Source: Isoetes taiwanensis (lineage: Eukaryota > Streptophyta > Lycopodiopsida > Isoetales > Isoetaceae). Taken from it: 64,000 nt of DNA. The position numbers were made by a program, and so were the translations under genes. Positions 12,426 through 24,609 of this stretch are shown here, piece by piece. Below the pieces are notes generated by a model. That model had not been told where the DNA came from. It worked only from the letters and a program-made list of their open reading frames with translations, and ran no database searches. Position 1 is the stretch's first letter, and the number at the start of each line of letters is the position of its first letter. Where the stretch lies: assembly GCA_021234155.1 (NCBI GenBank), contig JAJEKV010000392.1, positions 1-64,000 of the forward strand, in the 5' to 3' direction.

Positions 12426-15052
12426 CCGTCGCTAAATGTCCATTACGTTTGTTGTGCTGATCATATATAAATTTACAAATTTCATCAATCTTAAGCTTCA
12501 TTTTTCTTTGTCACATTCCGATATTGCAATCTTCTTGCGCCATTTACGTTCGCCGTTGTTCATCATGGTTTTCGTGGTTTAGAGTTATTTGGAGGAATTA
12601 CGGCAAGAAGGAGGAAATCTGGAGAATTTGGAAGTTTTAGCGGAAAATGGGAAATTCTCCTAACGTTCGGCGTTTCTTGGAGTGGTTAGGCGGGAATTGA
12701 AATGCGCTTCATGATTGCGTTTTAATTGGCGTGGCAAGTAGTTAGAAAAAAAGATTCCATAATATAGCTATTATGTACATACTGAAAAAACGGTTATGTA
12801 TTTGAAATGTGATACATCTCTTACTCTACATTTGGCCAAATGTAAGACACCCTAGCTTTCTTTTACCCTCTACTTTGATCTTCTGAGATGATTTAAAAAA
12901 TTCAGATCTGGAAGGCGGTGCACAATGCGAGAATGTATGCGTCATTTGGTAGGCAAATTTTGAGGATGTTGCATATCTCATCATTGGCTGACTTAAGGCA
13001 TGCTCCATGGGTCCATGTTAAGATAGATTGTTTTAATTGCTCAGAATCATGGCTGCTTAGTCACGAACTATGGAAAATCATCGATGCAATCTTTCAATGG
13101 CTCTTGCAAGGATGATTTGCTGCAGACAATGTATTACAGTTATTCCTGCATCATATATTTGGGGAAGATCATAGGACATTCTTGAATTAAGAAAATCATG
13201 TTCAATTGTTTATGTAGTTTTGTTTGGTCATTATTTGCAACTTTATCTTTTGTCGCTGTTTGATATTTGAACTCCACATACTCTGCTCCATTTTTCTCCG
13301 AGTGTGTATTCAATAGTGTTATTTGGAGAATGAGCTTAATCTTTGGACAATGCCTCCAAATGTACTACCACTTCTGAGAAGAATGCGAGTTCTAGGCTTA
13401 GGCGTAGGATTCTTAAATCTAGATTTTGGGGTACATGAGCTTGGATTGAGGGACTCAATACATAAAGATGTGGCAACATGACATGGATGAATAATGCTAA
13501 ATGGTTGGCAGATACTTCAATCAGCATTGTTGGCGGCTCCTCTTTCAAGCAGTGCTTACTTGATATATCAGACGTTGCAAAGCAGTTGCAACTATATCAA
13601 ATAAGTTTTTCAGGATATTAGTGAAGATGAACTTGCAAACAAACGTCCTATTTGGTCGTTGTTTTTCTTGATTGTTTCTCAATATTGGTAAGACATTCTT
13701 GGTTGTTTCTCTATATTGGTAAGACATTCTATTTTAAGGTTGTCTTTCACATGTATTATGAATGTTGAGCATGCTTTAATATGGTTGAGATTGAATGTGC
13801 CAAAACACTTAGAGTATTTTGCGGCAAGCTATGATGACAACGGTGAATTCTCAAATTCTGTTCAAAGTGCACAAATGGCGAACAAATGTTTAAGTAATTG
13901 TTTGGTTGCATTATTTGACCTCTTTTATTTTTGTTACAATAGAAAGACATCATTTGTGCTTCTTGCATTTGACAGCCGCCAGACATCATAAATCATCTCA
14001 ACATCCAAGTTTTATGGTAAGTTCGTTCAACATTCATGCAGAGATGAAGTGTTTGCATTAAGTATAAAGTCTTTAGCATTCATATAGAGATGAGAAATTC
14101 ATTTAAGTGAATGTGGCTGACATCCTTGATGAAAGTTGTTATTGGGCTACAAAGGGGCCATGATGAAGAACCTACAGAGGGAAGATCTAGGCAGGTTGTT
14201 TGTCGATTCCATGAGTTACGCTTCATTTGTTTATACAGGTTCTTTATCTCTAACCATCACTTAATAAACCTATTGAATCTAAATTGTAAGATCGAGCTCA
14301 AGATCTTTTGGAGCAGTACTCTTCTATGATTGGCAGCTCCTTTGACACCTCTTTTGAAGCAGTACTTTTATAGGATTGGCAGCTTCTTTATCACCTTGGC
14401 CAAACCCAGGCTTCAGTGTGAGCACTACGAATGGTGCCATTGGGTAACTGAGGGATATTGTTTTGGATATAGTTGACTTGAACAAAATGTACTTGCAGAA
14501 CATATGCGCAACATGTCCACGGGTGCAATGATACAGTTAAATGTTTTCTTTCAAAACACGATCTCTTTCATTGGGAGGTGTTGCATTTCCTTCAAACTAA
14601 GCTCCACGTGAAAACATGACTATAGAAGCTTCTGCAATAATGTTCTGAGCTCTCTTGCTTAACTGGAATGGAGCGACAAAGTTTGAAGATATAATCACTC
14701 TTTTGTAATGTGCAGATGCCTATCTCTTACTGCTTTTGCACTTTCTGTGGAGCACATTCCTCCCCAACAATATTTTCTCTTGACATTGGCTTTATCTGGG
14801 GGAAAAGGAAATGCAAAGAAAATGAACATGAAACTGTTCAAGTGTTTTAGATTCACGTATGCATAGTTTTACAACTAATTTTTTTCCAGGTGCAAATGCC
14901 TGCTCTAGACCGAGTTCAGAGCAGCTTTAACGTCTTTACATGTATGCCCATTTTTACGTGTTTATGTGCAGAGAAGCAGTTTATTTTAGAAGTTAATTTG
15001 CACGAAGTATGAGTTCTTGTTGTCCTTGATTATGGAGATTAGTTTTAGCTTT
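12426..15052. other. No recognisable gene; AT-rich intergenic DNA
   Basis: I see no convincing coding sequence on either strand. Small direct repeats occur at about 13,666-13,730 (a ~33-bp TTGTTTCTC-ATATTGGTAAGACATTC unit twice) and at about 14,311-14,400 (a GCAGTACT-ATTGGCAGCT unit twice). The stretch ends where homology to 47.1 kb begins. Confidence 0.5.
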
Positions 15053-16382
15053 AGAGGCTGCAGCTGTAATCTGCTTCTGCGGTTGCATGTTGTGTGGCAC
15101 TCTTGATGTGCATGCAAGGCAAGGTAACATGGATAGTATTTATTTCTTTACTTAACATTAAAAACATCGTTTCAACTTGAACAACCGACTAATCATTTCT
15201 GACAAACTTAAAAATGATGACAGAGACGGTCATCAAGTTAATGTGAAGTTTTAGGAATCTTAATTGCAAAAGGTTTGTTGATGTATTAGAATGTCATTTG
15301 ACGGAAAATCAAGGTAGCTTTGCAAGCATCATATACTTCATGTTGCTGCTTGCTTAGCAGTAGATTATGATAATACTTATGTGAGTTATTTGCCAAGCTA
15401 CCATCTTTGCAATATGTTCAATTTGCGAGTATAGTTTCCAAATATCTGTTCTGCAAACATCATTTATCCCTAAGATTTTTTTTTTTTATGTATACAAATT
15501 ACTCTTTGTTGGTTGCAAAAGACAGTTTGGTATTTGCCCGGCTCGTATTCGTCAGAGTAATACGAATTTATGTTGCCAAACTTGTACTACTCTTTTGAAA
15601 CTCCAAGAACCCGAACTGTGCATTTTACGATATATATCATCGTACATACTTTTTCAATTACTTTACTAGAAGCCATGGTCATTATCAGAGGCTATCGCAA
15701 GCATACATACCTAGGACTAAGTACAAGCAACAAATAGGAATTATAATTATGTTCACACGCAAAACCTCTAGTTCGAATATCTTAACATTGGGAAGCGCAT
15801 CTCAAAAATAGGAAGGTAAAGACTCATTATGAATCATATGACATCCTAAAGAGAGATCCTACTTCAAAACCACAAATAAACAAGAGGAGTGACCATTTGT
15901 TGGATGGAAGAAGATAGGAAGGAGCACATCAATGCGATCGAAATGACCAACGTCAATAACTTCACGTTTTCTCTAGACAGAAACAAACACGCGACAACGT
16001 TCAATAGGCCCAAATTCATTTAGAACCCTAGTAAAATGCATAGAGAAGATGCTTAACAAATTTTAAAGAGCTACTAAGGTCGGCTAGAAAAAGGGATATT
16101 TGTTAATGGGATATTGTAGGATAATCTAGAGGTTGAGAACAAGAAAATAAAATGATAATTGTCAATGCTGATAAAGAATGACTATTGATCCTGCAAGTAC
16201 AGAAAATTGAAATAACTATTTTAATCCTACAAATACGCATGAAAATACAATTACAAGCATATTTTCAACAAATTAAAATATATGCTTTCAGCTAAGAAAA
16301 TAAGTCATTTGATTAAAATCCATATTCTAAAGTTAACAAGGTGCTAGTTTAGTAAGAGTTGCCCTTTTAGCACAATTCAAAT

Positions 16383-17079
16383 GTAATAACCATTTGCTTA
16401 AAATTACTGTGTTTTCTGGCTACTTTTATAGGGCGTAACACTTCCTCCACTTTTTGCGGAGCGACGCCGCTATCCCATGTTTCTTGCTGTGCAGAGTTGT
16501 ACTTTGTTGTGCGCTGCCACAAGCCAAATTCTGCAATAGGCTTGCAATAGGCTGCACAGAAGGATCGGAATAGTTTGATCTAAATAGTTTCATGCACAGA
16601 AGGATCGAAATGGAAAGAAGGGCCAGAGCATCGAAATATCTTTGGATCAGAATCAGTTTTGGTAAATGGATCAGAATCCGGTGGCGGTTTTAAGCTTTAA
16701 TCTGTTTATTTCTTGTTAATGCTGGTAGGAGCTTTAATCTTCACGATTGCAAAATCTTCTTCCCAAATTTCCTGAGAATGACAGAGCTCTTCTTTAGAAA
16801 CGTTAGATGAATGCCCACAGCGGCTCCATTTGATACCAAAGGACCTATCTCTTATCTTCATCTTCGCCACATCTTCTCGCCTGGTCTGCCATAACTTCTG
16901 CTTTCTGCCATAGCTTCTCCTTTTTGCCATAGCTTCTCCTGCCCTGCCATAGCTTCTCGCCCTGTCAACCCTAGCTTCTCCTTTCTGCCATCCTTCTACG
17001 CCATCGCCGCTGAGACGAATTTTCAAAGTGCCACGTGGCAAATTAGTAATGGACATAATTTTAGCAAACGGTTATTACG
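16383..17079. mobile_element. 0.7 kb module bounded by ~25-bp inverted repeats
   Basis: GTAATAACCATTTGCTTAA at 16,383 has an inverted, slightly diverged partner ending at 17,079; copy B shows the same at 51,289-52,010. Inside, on the minus strand, are a TATCAAATGG stretch near 16,831 that resembles a degenerate initiator-tRNA primer site and a purine-rich tract next to TGTTACG at about 16,440. A minus ORF (16,706-17,056, 116 codons) contains repeated YGR/AKRR-type residues from a short tandem repeat. It could be a TIR element or a retroelement scrap; the class is unresolved. Confidence 0.4.
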
Positions 17080-17099
17080 TCCTATAATTTCGACCACTC

Positions 17100-17222
17100 G
17101 GGCATTACGCCTGTAAAGTCCTTTGGCGGCTTTGCCAAACTCAGCGGCGCACTCGCGGCTCCGTCGCTCGTGCGCCGCCTCATTTGGCGGAGCCGCCAGG
17201 ACTTTACAGAGCGTAATGGCCC
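17100..17222. mobile_element. GC-rich foldback (MITE-like) element, copy A
   Basis: The arms GGGCATTACGC..TGTAAAGTCC and GGACTTTACA..GCGTAATGGCCC pair over more than 20 bp. The inner part continues the stem with GGCGGC and GCCGCC blocks, giving an almost complete ~120-bp hairpin. The equivalent at 52,031-52,147 has a different loop but the same arms. Confidence 0.7.
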
Positions 17223-17302
17223 TCTTAATGGAAATTACCTAGTACAAAATGTGGGAGTTAAGAGTGGATAGTGTATTTCTTACTTTAATTTTGTCATTGT
17301 CA

Positions 17303-19880
17303 CCTTACTATCTTCTGTGTACAAGATTTTTGCCAAAGCTTATGCATAAAAGCTTCGGGATACAGGGAATAAATTACTAATCGCATATTTCTTATTAGCC
17401 AGAATGACTTTAGCTAAACTTGCTCGATATTAATCCCAAAACTTTCTGTGGTTTAGCTAAATTGTACACATTTTTTCTCTCATATTTTCTAGCGTTTAGC
17501 TAAACTAACTCAAACATCATCCTAAAAATTTCTATGGTGTTGCCAACAGAAAATATTAAGCCAAATTAATATACCTTTTTTTTCAATATATTCCACTTAT
17601 TTTAGTCATTTTCTTTGTGAAAGCATTCTAAAACAATGCTAATTAGCAAAGCCTAGGACTCAAATTAATTCATAATGCTAGAGACTAAACTACTAATCAT
17701 ATATTTCATATAAACTAAAATGATGTTAGCTAAACTAGCCCGAAATTCATTCTAAAACTTTCTACGGTTTAGCTAAACAATACAAAATTTCACTCTCTTA
17801 CTTTCTGGCGTTTGGCTAAAGAGCTCCAGGATTGGTGCAGTCCCGAAAAAAGTTAAGCTAAAATTATAATTTTTTTCCCAATTTTTTCCATTTACTTTAG
17901 CCAATTTTCTTTGAAAATGTGCTAAAAAATCGCCAAATAGCTAAGTTTAGCCCTTAAATTATTCCATGTCGGGATATTCTTGCTGATTCCATATCCTCTA
18001 CACAGTCAGGATTTCTGCCACAACGATGCATATTAAACAATGTAGCTGCTACCTATGAAGGTATTTACTGGGCTCAACTTCAGGGCCATGAAATTGTATA
18101 TTTGAAGCTGGACTTTGCAAAAGCGTATGACAGTGTCGACTGGGCCTTCTTAGAGAAATGTCTCTTATGCTTTGGTTTTGGTGCACAATTCACAGCTGAT
18201 GTCATGAGGCTTCATTATTCTGCTCGCTCTTCTATTCTCTTCTAAGGGGAACCCTCAGCATTCTTTCAAGTGGGTCGTGGCATCCGTCAGGGCTGCCCAT
18301 TAGCTCCATTGTTATTTACAGTTGTGGCAGAGGTCCTTGCCCAGGTCTTCTCTCTTGCCGCACAGGAGGGAATCTTGCATGGACTTCCTATGAACAATGG
18401 ATCGTAGGAGATCTGTAATCAATATGCGGATGACACTTTCCTTTTTCTGAGGGCAGATGAGCAAAACTTGTAGAATGTCATTTCCTTGTTGGATTCTTTT
18501 TCCCTAGCATCTGGTATTTTTGTGGGTTGGCAGAAGTGCACAGCACTATGGGCATTGGACTCTCCAGTTCCACCATGTGTAACTGCCTATCCATGGAAGA
18601 TCCTTCCCCATGGTAAAGCAACCAAACTTCTTAGTATCCATGTAGGTGTTCATATCTCATCAGGAGATGCGTGGGTGGCAGTGATTAAGGGCTTGGAAAA
18701 GCACCTTTTCTGGTGGTCCACAGCGAAGCTTTCCATGGCAGGACATATCGTTGTGGCTAAGTCAGTTTTAAGTAGCACCCATGTGTATATGGCCCCGTTT
18801 CATGTTTGCTCCGCGATCAAAGGTACAACTTATCGTCATGGTTGTCGGGAGCGTCATCCGGGGAACGGAGAGGAGGGTTTCTTTGTCAAAGTCGATTGGG
18901 AAAAGTGCATATTGCCAAAGCATTTTGGCGGCCTTGGGATGATCAATTTTCTTTTGCAGAGCAAGGTGATGATTTCTAAGTTTATTTGGAGAATTTTGAA
19001 TAATGTGGATGAGTCCCCGGGTTCCCGTCTTGTTTATAAGTCTTTGCAAATGTGCATTTCTTTTGGGTCTCGATCTCTTAGGCCACTTTTCCCCTGGGCT
19101 CTGTTTTATCCACGATAGCGCATACCCTATCGTCCCATTTCTCAAAGGATTGCTAGTTGCATGGGAGGCTGTACAATCTCTGTTTCATTTCACCATCTTG
19201 CGCACACTAAGCACTACCGCAAGTTGTTGGTGGATTCCATTGGGCGGTGGTCCTCACGGTATCTTCAGTCCACCCATTGGCCCGGCGTCGATGGAAGCGG
19301 CCAGTGTGTATATGATATCGATTGGTATAATAATCAAAAGCGATTCTTGACATGGGGCGAGTTTAGAGCTAAGTTCCTCCTTTTAGGTGGGATGGGGCTA
19401 TTTGGCGAAGGTGTCTACAATTCTTCCTCCGGTAGCACAAGTGGATGACCCCGACCTTGGGTAGTTCATGGCGTGTCAAAGCGAGATAAGTTGGTGAATT
19501 CCATGTACAAGGTCTTGCTTCTTTGTGGGCGTCTTGCCTCCTTCCGTCCAAGTGGCCTTTGGTCATTTCCTAGGGATCGGCGTAAAGCAAGTATGGAAAT
19601 GGGTATGGGATAAACTACTCCATCCCAAAGTATCCGTTTTATGGTGGCAAGACATTCATCATTTATGCAGCATTAATATTTACGGTGCAATTTCGTCGAG
19701 GTATCGCACTTTGTCCCTTATGTGCCTGAGAGGGCCGAGACAATTGAGCATTTCTTCTTCACGTGTAGACATGTCGGACATGCTTGATTGTGGCTTCAAG
19801 GCCTCTTTCGTTGCAATTTGAATAGCCAAAGGTGTTATTGATCTATCCAAGTAGTTGGGATAATTTGGCAAAAAGGCGTT
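17303..19880 (+). pseudogene. LINE reverse transcriptase / zf-RVT pseudogene
   Basis: In order: VYKIFAKAYA (RT fingers), then across the nested insertion ILADSISSTQSGFLPQR, LKLDFAKAYDSVDW (first catalytic Asp, ~18,100), GRGIRQGCPLAPLLF (~18,275), NQYADDTFLF (YADD catalytic motif, ~18,420), LSMAGHIVVAKSVL (thumb, ~18,730), FVKVDWEKCILPKHFGGLGM (~18,880). Near 19,720-19,800 a frame reads ETIEHFFF.CRHV, typical of the zf-RVT region. In-frame stops follow SSILF and PMNNGS and others, and the frame shifts after 19,100, so it is inactive. The endonuclease half is missing. Confidence 0.85.
17363..17968. mobile_element. hAT-like non-autonomous MITE (tandem dimer) inside the LINE
   Basis: An 8-bp direct repeat TCGGGATA flanks the element (17,355-17,362 and 17,969-17,976). 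The termini are inverted: CAGGGAATAAATTA at the left, against CATGGAATAATTTA read inward from the right (12 of 14 match). Removing the element and one repeat rejoins the LINE frame as KLRD-ILADSISSTQSGF, which proves the insertion. Inside are two related ~300-bp halves, each with a TTAGCTAAAC..CGAAAT-type start and an ACTTTCT..GGTTTAGCTAAA motif, so it is a head-to-tail dimer. An 8-bp duplication and a CAGGG start are hAT hallmarks. Confidence 0.85.
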
Positions 19881-20226
19881 TCATTTGGCTTACGCATGGA
19901 TCATTTGGTCCATTTGGAAAAGGAATCTTCTCATATTCAAAGGTCTTGCTTGTTGGATACCTGCGAGATACTTCTTGATGCCCAACAACGAATTGTCAAA
20001 GTATTGAGGTGCTCATCAATTGCTAATGAGGTGAAGAAGAGTATTTGGGAGCACTATCTTGATTCATACTTACTTATGAGTTTTGCTTGCTCTTCATATT
20101 GTTTAGATATTGTATTTGAGTGGGGTGGTTTTTCTCTCGGTGGACATTCTCTCCCAGTTCTTAGTCCCATTGTACTCTGTAACTTTCTCCGGATAATAAA
20201 GGTTCAAGTCCTTAAAAAAAAGGGGG

Positions 20227-21450
20227 ATGTGCCACATCTACATTTTGCATTTCACACAAGGACCCACCCACTTAATCATTGTTGTTGATAGATATACACA
20301 GGTAATATAATGTACCGCTATATGTGAGACATCATTTGTGTGCTTGGTCTATGCCCCCATTGTTTTTCCATCAAGTTCATCACGAAGAAAGCCACCTCTA
20401 ATCTATTGGCCACCATGGATTCAATTCAATCTGAACACAACTAAACCCTATCTTTTCCTCATTCTAATCTATTGACCACCATGGATTCAATCTGAACACA
20501 ACTACACTCTATCTTTTCTTCAAGTCTGCCCTACTCCTAGTTTTTTATTTTTATTTTATTTTTATTCTACTTTTTTCTGTGGGGGATCCAAAGAGGATAA
20601 AGATATCTTCAGCCATTAAAAGAGGCCAAGGTTCAAATTTCCATTAAGCATTAAGCACGTCGCATTACCCTTTTTTTTTTTCAGTATTCTTTTATTTATT
20701 GTGATCTTTGTTAGAATTAAGTTGTGGCGTTGCCTCTTGTCTTTGTTCTATTTTAAAGGATCTGGAAATGGGAAAGAAGTCGTCTTATGGGGCAGTGATG
20801 CAGAAATTTATGGCAATACCAGAGCATCGGAAATCGCTTGAAACCAATTTGCTTTTTCTGTTTTCTATTTCTTGAAGACAACAGATGGAATCTCGTATTA
20901 AAATGGCGTGTGTTTCTTTTTGGCCGAAAGCTTTTGAATGGCTATGAAAACCCTAGGAAATTTGATGCCTCTGCTTTGATATGGCCTTAGAATTAACATA
21001 AAACTGAAATCTAAGTTTGGTTCCAGCAGGCTATGGCGCAGATGATGACTTGCATATTTATAATGGTAGACAAGTCAACCCTAGGCCGATCTCAGAATTC
21101 TTTTGCAACCTTTGCATTCTTCTTTCAATATGAACCTTTGCCATTCAAATTGGGCAATAAATCTTTGCATTTTTCTTCCAATTTCGAGCCCTTCAGTTCA
21201 AATTACAATTCTGATCAAATCCCCGGTTATAATAACCTTATCAGAACAGCCATGGATGATTCTTACAGTTCTTAGATTCAGGATGTGGATACTTTACAAA
21301 GAAGGTGGATGTGCAGCACTACAGATTGTGCTGTGAAGTATGACAGAAATATTTGTGGCAGATATGCCTTATTAGTTTTAAATTTTGTCCTTTAATTCAT
21401 AAGAAGCTATATACACAAGATGTCTGAGATAAGTAGTGCATGCATCACTG
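20227..21450. other. Duplicated non-coding segment 3' of the LEA_2 gene
   Basis: No gene is seen. The segment is collinear with 52,224-53,317 in copy B. A direct repeat of CTATTGACCACCATGGATTC and variants lies at 20,400-20,500. ORFs here are short and not maintained in copy B. Confidence 0.5.
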
Positions 21451-22101
21451 CTAATCATAATAAGCAGGAGGAACGAGATCCCAGCGGCAAATCGAGCCTA
21501 CGAGATGAGAAGATCCATTGTTAGTTGAGGATCTGAGGAGCGGAATCTTCAAATTTGCTTGACACCAAATGTAGTTTTCTATTTGCGATTTCACAAAGCT
21601 GTTTCTCCAAGTAGCATAGGGAAACTTGGCAACTCCCTTCAGCTTAACTGTAAAACTTAGAGGCACAACTTCTGAAGCGAGTGCAAACCGGAGGCCCCTT
21701 AATTGATCAACACTAAGGGAAACATTCTGGGAGATGAAACTAGCCTGAACAAGGGTGCTATTATGAGGCCCCTGTACAAATCCTGCTACAGATGCTCCCC
21801 CAAATTGACACCTTTCATAGCTTATTGCAACTTGGAAACTTTTATAGTAAATGGTCAACCTCTTGTTAGAATTGTTTGCTTGTATCTTCAACTGGATCTT
21901 AGAACTGAGTACTGCCACATGATCTCCAGCTAAATCTGGCAACACATCTGTGATAATCAAGTCCGTTACCACTATATCTTCTAGTGCATATTCTCCATAG
22001 CTAGTGTTAATGTGAGAAGCAGCAACAACGCCAAGTATCACAGGGATCAATATACTAGAAATAACAAGAAAGAAACATGTGCAGAAAGCCTTCCAAGGCA
22101 T
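21451..22101 (-). CDS. LEA_2 / NDR1-HIN1-like (NHL) membrane-anchored protein
   Basis: A 216-residue ORF with no intron. The short N-terminal tail (MPWKAF) is followed by one hydrophobic membrane segment (about residues 8-30), then an extracytoplasmic LEA_2 domain (about 45-205). Family signatures seen are VVTDLIITDVLP, the central NNSNKRLTIYYKSFQVAISY (NPN+.IxIYY type), VQGPHNSTLVQASF (usual form YQGHKNTT) and VPLSFTVKLKGVAKFPYATWRNSF. N-linked glycosylation sequons (NNS, NST, NVS) fit an outside location. NHL proteins act at the plasma membrane and are linked to defence or stress signalling; the specific role is unknown. The length matches the family. The copy B version (53,318-54,746) is broken, so this is the only candidate functional copy here. 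Confidence 0.85.
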   Translation of the reverse strand: MPWKAFCTCFFLVISSILIPVILGVVAASHINTSYGEYALEDIVVTDLIITDVLPDLAGDHVAVLSSKIQLKIQANNSNKRLTIYYKSFQVAISYERCQFGGASVAGFVQGPHNSTLVQASFISQNVSLSVDQLRGLRFALASEVVPLSFTVKLKGVAKFPYATWRNSFVKSQIENYIWCQANLKIPLLRSSTNNGSSHLVGSICRWDLVPPAYYD

Positions 22102-22308
22102 TCTTTCTCTTTACACGAATTGTTGCTAATATGGCGATCATGTTGCTGAAAATACAAAAGCTACGAATTATTTTAATGTGGTCATGTTGTTGGTAGGAAT
22201 ACTCAAGCCACCTTCCTTCACTCGCTTGTTGAAGATGCCCTTTTATTTCCTCAATGGTTATCCCTTTCCAATTTGTAAGAGATAAATGGGCCCACATTTG
22301 TAAGAGAT

Positions 22309-22391
22309 AATGGGCGCACATAGGCTCTTACGCAGGGTAAGGGCCCGGCGAGCCCGGTTGCATCCTGCGTAAGGGCCTGCGAGTGCCCATT
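22309..22391. repeat. Short GC-rich foldback, copy A
   Basis: AATGGGCGCACATAGGCTCT..TACGCAGG pairs with CCTGCGTAAGGGCCTGC..GCCCATT, giving ~28-bp arms, the innermost ten pairs (CTTACGCAGG/CCTGCGTAAG) perfect. A matching structure lies at 54,938-55,020. It sits just upstream of the LEA_2 gene on that gene's strand. Confidence 0.6.
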
Positions 22392-24600
22392 CTGGGGGTC
22401 CGTCATATGTCCTCATGGATGCTGCCAATGTGGCATGACGTAAAAATACTATCTATCTATCTATCCTACGTAAAGCGAAGGGGGAGACAGATTTCAACCG
22501 TTCGATGCAAGAAGGTGACACGTGGCATCAAATCTCACTCCAGGTTTGCACGTGATGAAGCGCAGACCATTATTGAATGTAAGGTAGGTCTGTAATGGGC
22601 AAAATCTGGCTCCCCCCTAAGTCTACGATCGATTGACTTTGTCTTCAAAACAACTTCCAAGTTGAAATATACAAGCTAGCTTTCACTCGCTTCTTGAAGC
22701 TGCCCATTTATTTCTTCAATGGTTATCCCTTCCCAATTTGATCCATTGACTTCCTCTTCAAAACCATTTCCTTGTACTTACATTGAATAAGAGTGCAAAA
22801 TGTCAACATTCAAGACATGGGCACGATTTAGAAAAAGAATTTTAATGTTTCATGGGTGCATTTTGCTCACCATTGAATGTCTAAGGCATCTTTCCACAAT
22901 TTTAATTCTCCCTTTTTTTTTGTTTCTCATCTTGCATAAAAAACAGCCATTCGTTATTATCTTTTACAAGAAATTTATCTACGGTTGTGGCGCAAACTAC
23001 TACCTAACGTTCTATATTTTAATTCTTTACCTAAGGAGGGGACTTTTGTCTTAGGTTAAAATCGTGGTCTTAAAATAGTTGTATTTCAAAATGTGCTAAA
23101 GAATATGAAGTTTTAAATTTGTAGGAAGACTAGACTAAACGGCAAGCAAACTATTTGAATTAAAACCCCTGAACCCCCAAAAAAAAAAAAAAATTGTTTT
23201 GTTGGTATTCATGCAAGCATCCATCTGTGAGGCTCGTACCATTGGATGTTGATTTGAGGCGATCTTAACTATCATAAGCGCGACTCATTCTTAAGCAAGA
23301 CTTTGTTAACTGGTCCGGGTTTCAAATATGGATTTAAACCAAAGGTTGTGAAGCACATTATACATGTACAATATACATGTAAGGGCATATGTCTTTGGTG
23401 TTCCTCGCCACCGCTAGAACACTACAAGAATATCAACAAAAGAACTTTGCTTAGGGGGCTAGGGGTTTTAAATCAATGGTTCAATTTCCTGATATGTGGG
23501 ATGTCATGCTCAATGGTGTAGTATATAATATTAATAATATTTATCTACACATATATAATCGAGTCTCCCATTTTTCTTTTTTTTGTTATGCATTTCGATT
23601 TTTTCTCCGCCGCAATCTTTTTCACTATATAGATGCCACGTATCATCAGAACCATTTAATCCGCTAGAATTTGGGTAAAAGGTGGCGGACACGTTAGAAG
23701 TCGGTAAATGCGGAAGGCGACTGGGCCTTCATTGCGATTTTTTGCGAAGCGGTTTTGTAGAAGCAGCTTAGGTGCCCAAGCATTCATTCTTAATAAGTGT
23801 TTCATTCTTCCTTTTTCTTTTTTTATTCCGTACTTCCGCAATCTAAATCAATCGTTTGGGAAGCCAGCCAGAAATAAAATCCGAGGAGATTTTCGGCGAT
23901 ATATATCTTCGGGCAGACCGCCATAGCCGCCTATCCGAGAACATGCTTCGCCGCTTTTTTTGTGAATCGAAAGCTATGGAAAGCTAAGCCAGTGGTGGAT
24001 TCTATTCTCTAGCCAAAAAATAGAAAGCTCAATATTGTGTTCCTCCTGCTCCTGAAACAGAGCACGATTGAAAGCAATAGCCTAAAACCACAGATTAGAA
24101 CAGAATTTTGAATAGTTTTTAAGGTTGACCTTTGAATAGTTTTAAGGTTAAGAGTAACAAAAGTGCAAGATTTTTGTGATGAGGTGATGAATTTATGGAT
24201 TGAAGAAGTGGGATTCTTAACCGAGCCTTTATACGATATGAAGAAAAAAAGAAAATTCAATTAAGAAGGTGTAGGACCTTTAAAACGGGGCAAAACTTCC
24301 AAGTAACGAGAGTTTAACTCATGAAATCTGAAGAACATGCTTGAGGCGTGCAATTGTTACGCTCCTATGACATCCTGAATCGCTCCTAAATTAACAACTC
24401 TGAATTGCTCTTGGCTAGCAATATCCGATCTCTCAGATTTTATTTCATGCTCGCCGTGACACTGCTAAGATCAGATAAATCATCTGGATATTAAGCCCCA
24501 AAAAATACTCTTTTAATGAAAATTTCAGGGCCAAAGTGGGCAATTTTGGGCCATCTAAACTAATAAACAGAGATCAGACCTTTGTCATGATCAACTTAAG
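22392..24600. other. Non-coding; duplicated to 23,552, then unique
   Basis: About 80 bp at 22,392-22,470 (with a short ATCT run) is missing from copy B. 23,100-23,552 matches 57,222-57,632, the part of copy B beyond its LINE insertion. From 23,553 to 24,600 I see no coding sequence; a 20-bp TTTGAATAGTTTTTAAGGTT-type repeat occurs twice near 24,107-24,150. Confidence 0.5.
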
Positions 24601-24609
24601 TGGAACAGG

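Larger units (their letters stand above)
17303..20226 (+). mobile_element. 5'-truncated LINE (L1-type non-LTR retrotransposon)
   Basis: The boundaries come from copy B, where the flanking sequence is joined by only a few bases (about 52,209-52,224). The element begins inside the reverse transcriptase (TLLSSVYKIFAKAYA), runs through the RT core, thumb and a C-terminal zf-RVT-like region, and ends in an A-rich tail next to TAATAAAGG. About 2.3 kb remains once the nested hAT-like insertion is removed. No clear target-site duplication is visible; copy B keeps a short A-run at the joint, so it may be a deletion derivative and not a true empty site. Confidence 0.85.
15053..23552 (+). repeat. Segmental duplication, copy A (pairs with 47,118-57,632)
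   Basis: Homology to copy B starts at GAGGCTGCAGCTGTAATCTG (about 15,053 and 47,118) and ends just after the ATGTCATGCTCAATGGTGTA segment (about 23,505-23,552 and 57,590-57,632). Identity is high in the same orientation, with small indels throughout. Copy A lacks four insertions found in copy B and has one LINE that copy B lacks. The ancestral segment was roughly 5.5 kb and included the LEA_2 gene and several foldback elements. Confidence 0.9.

Noticed and set aside
16831-16845. Primer-binding site of an LTR element (TATCAAATGG on minus)
   Set aside because: Only a partial match to the initiator-Met primer site and no paired LTRs could be shown.
20190-20226. GGTTCAAGTCC resembling a tRNA T-loop/B-box
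   Set aside because: No A-box or cloverleaf can be formed upstream; it lies in the 3' end of the LINE.
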